Shown here: one piece after another, positions 63,181 to 64,000 of the stretch
Position numbering within the stretch: position 1 is the stretch's first letter
Layout of the letters: each line of letters starts with the position of its first letter
Origin: Trinickia fusca
GTDB lineage: Bacteria > Pseudomonadota > Gammaproteobacteria > Burkholderiales > Burkholderiaceae
Direction of reading: 5' to 3'
Length of the DNA: 64,000 bases
Assembly (NCBI RefSeq): GCF_003628145.1
Contig: NZ_RBZV01000017.1
Coordinates: 26,796 to 90,795 of the forward strand
Notes under the pieces: generated by a model
Seen by the model: only the letters and a program-made list of their open reading frames with translations
What the model was told of the DNA's origin: nothing
The model's database searches: none
Program-made: the position numbers and the translations under genes

Positions 63181-64000
63181 TTGTTCGGCTCCAAAAAACC
63201 AATAAATCTTCCGTCCACCCGATACCGAATACCTCGCCCATCAGAAGCCCGGACTTCGATGACATCACCGTAACGTCCACGGTTCATTTGCTCAACAGTA
63301 CGTCCGGGATCATTCAGAATTTCATCGACGATTTTCTGCCCTTGCTCGTTGATTGCCGCAGGATTCCCTTTAGCAGCGGGAAACGAGCTACCGTCCCGGC
63401 CACCGTGCTTCTGCAACGCCCGGCCCGCCCCGGCTAACTCGCCTGACCTATCGGATGGGTCGGGTACCTTTGCAGCATCGGACCAGTCACTGATACTTCT
63501 CCCGCCAATCGACTGATCGCTATCCCCACTATTGAGCGTCGCATTGCTCGGCCCATGCCCCGTTGTACTCAGCGAGGCCTCCGCAGCCTGCCCCCCCGTG
63601 GAAGTTACCAACTGCAGCCCCGGACTCGCAGTTGGCCCCTCACCGCCCCCTGCTCCCGCAATCGCGCTCACGCCATTCGCGACGCTCTGAGCCACCAGGC
63701 TCGCAGGGGATTCGGACATCGTACGCTGAGCATCAGACTTCATCTGGTTGAGGAACTGGCTCACGAAGTCCGCAGCACCTCCACGAACGAAGTTCGACGC
63801 ACCACGACCTACACCTGCGCCGCCCCAATCCCACGCCTGTGCAAGCTTATCGAGCCCTCCATCGACGATCGGGTCGTACTTGAACAACCCCGTCGCGTTC
63901 AGATTGGAGCAGCCCCCTGAAACACCGGACACAGCCTCCCACTTAAAATAACGGGTAGGCATAAGACTGTGTTTTTGACTAACACTAGGCAGGAAGTGAT
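63177..64000 (-). CDS. Polymorphic toxin, C-terminal part (BECR-type RNase domain), 5' end open
   Basis: The frame is open from the stop at 63177 to the window edge; an internal ATG at 63962 lacks a ribosome site, so the gene probably begins outside. Counting from that ATG, residues 1-105 are helical and Gly/Ala-rich, 106-172 are low-complexity linker, and 173-261 are the toxin: SGELAGAGRALQKHG, SSFPAAKGNPAAINEQGQKI, GRYGDVIEVRASDGRGIRY and GFLEP. That tail is found on CdiA- and Rhs-like effectors and resembles BECR-fold ribonucleases. The delivery system is not visible. Confidence 0.72.
   Translation of the reverse strand, partial: HFLPSVSQKHSLMPTRYFKWEAVSGVSGGCSNLNATGLFKYDPIVDGGLDKLAQAWDWGGAGVGRGASNFVRGGAADFVSQFLNQMKSDAQRTMSESPASLVAQSVANGVSAIAGAGGGEGPTASPGLQLVTSTGGQAAEASLSTTGHGPSNATLNSGDSDQSIGGRSISDWSDAAKVPDPSDRSGELAGAGRALQKHGGRDGSSFPAAKGNPAAINEQGQKIVDEILNDPGRTVEQMNRGRYGDVIEVRASDGRGIRYRVDGRFIGFLEPNK

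Overview
The window is a high-GC chromosomal segment from a betaproteobacterium of the family Burkholderiaceae. The basis is gene content and order: nuo genes behind tpiA-secG-tRNA-Leu, the ilvB-ilvH-ilvC-psd-pssA-leuA cluster, and a sigma factor followed by DUF3619, DUF3106 and RDD genes, all typical of Burkholderia, Paraburkholderia and Trinickia. The species cannot be fixed from the sequence alone.

Layout. 1-6691 (minus): the start of nuoG, then nuoF-E-D-C-B-A, tRNA-Leu(GAG), secG and tpiA, with a good sigma70-like promoter ahead of tpiA. 6717-12070 (minus): a quinone oxidoreductase, pnp and rpsO, separated by a structured repeat-bearing spacer, then a periplasmic binding protein. 12280-12786 (plus): a lone lipoprotein. 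12903-19894 (minus): branched-chain amino acid synthesis combined with phosphatidylethanolamine synthesis. 20256-29869 (plus): a sigma factor operon, then envelope-lipid and regulatory genes, ending in an ArnT-like glycosyltransferase. 29999-36223 (minus): a variable region with host genes (DUF924, AlaX, truncated hemoglobin) and two inserted blocks. 36302-39507 (minus): an FtsX-type permease and DUF4126. 39683-48106 (minus): the full kdp potassium-uptake locus (kdpFABC, kdpDE) plus a 37-residue membrane ORF. 48279-50629 (minus): qor, mgsA and an SDR. 50786-58820 (plus): upp, yebC, purD, hemF, nadD, rsfS, rlmH, maf, rng. 58888-60673 (minus): a three-lipoprotein operon (CsgG-like, DUF4810, DUF799). 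61061-64000: an accessory region with toxin-antitoxin remnants, a broken tyrosine recombinase, SymE, and a polymorphic toxin with its immunity gene.

The most interesting part is 29749-32986. It holds three co-directional genes: a protein joining a cyclic-nucleotide-binding domain, a winged-helix-like segment and a FliG C-terminal-like domain, followed by MotA/PomA-like and MotB-like stator subunits. No other flagellar gene is present. The block is bounded by a duplicated 3' end of the neighbouring DUF924 gene: one copy is intact in the gene and the other is a decayed fragment. A possible sigma28-type promoter precedes it. I read this as a horizontally acquired, ligand-gated ion-driven motor-like module of unknown function. 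A second block nearby (34564-35804) follows the same pattern: a tail-anchored protein of unknown function bounded by copies of the hemoglobin gene 3' end, next to an IS3 transposase scrap.
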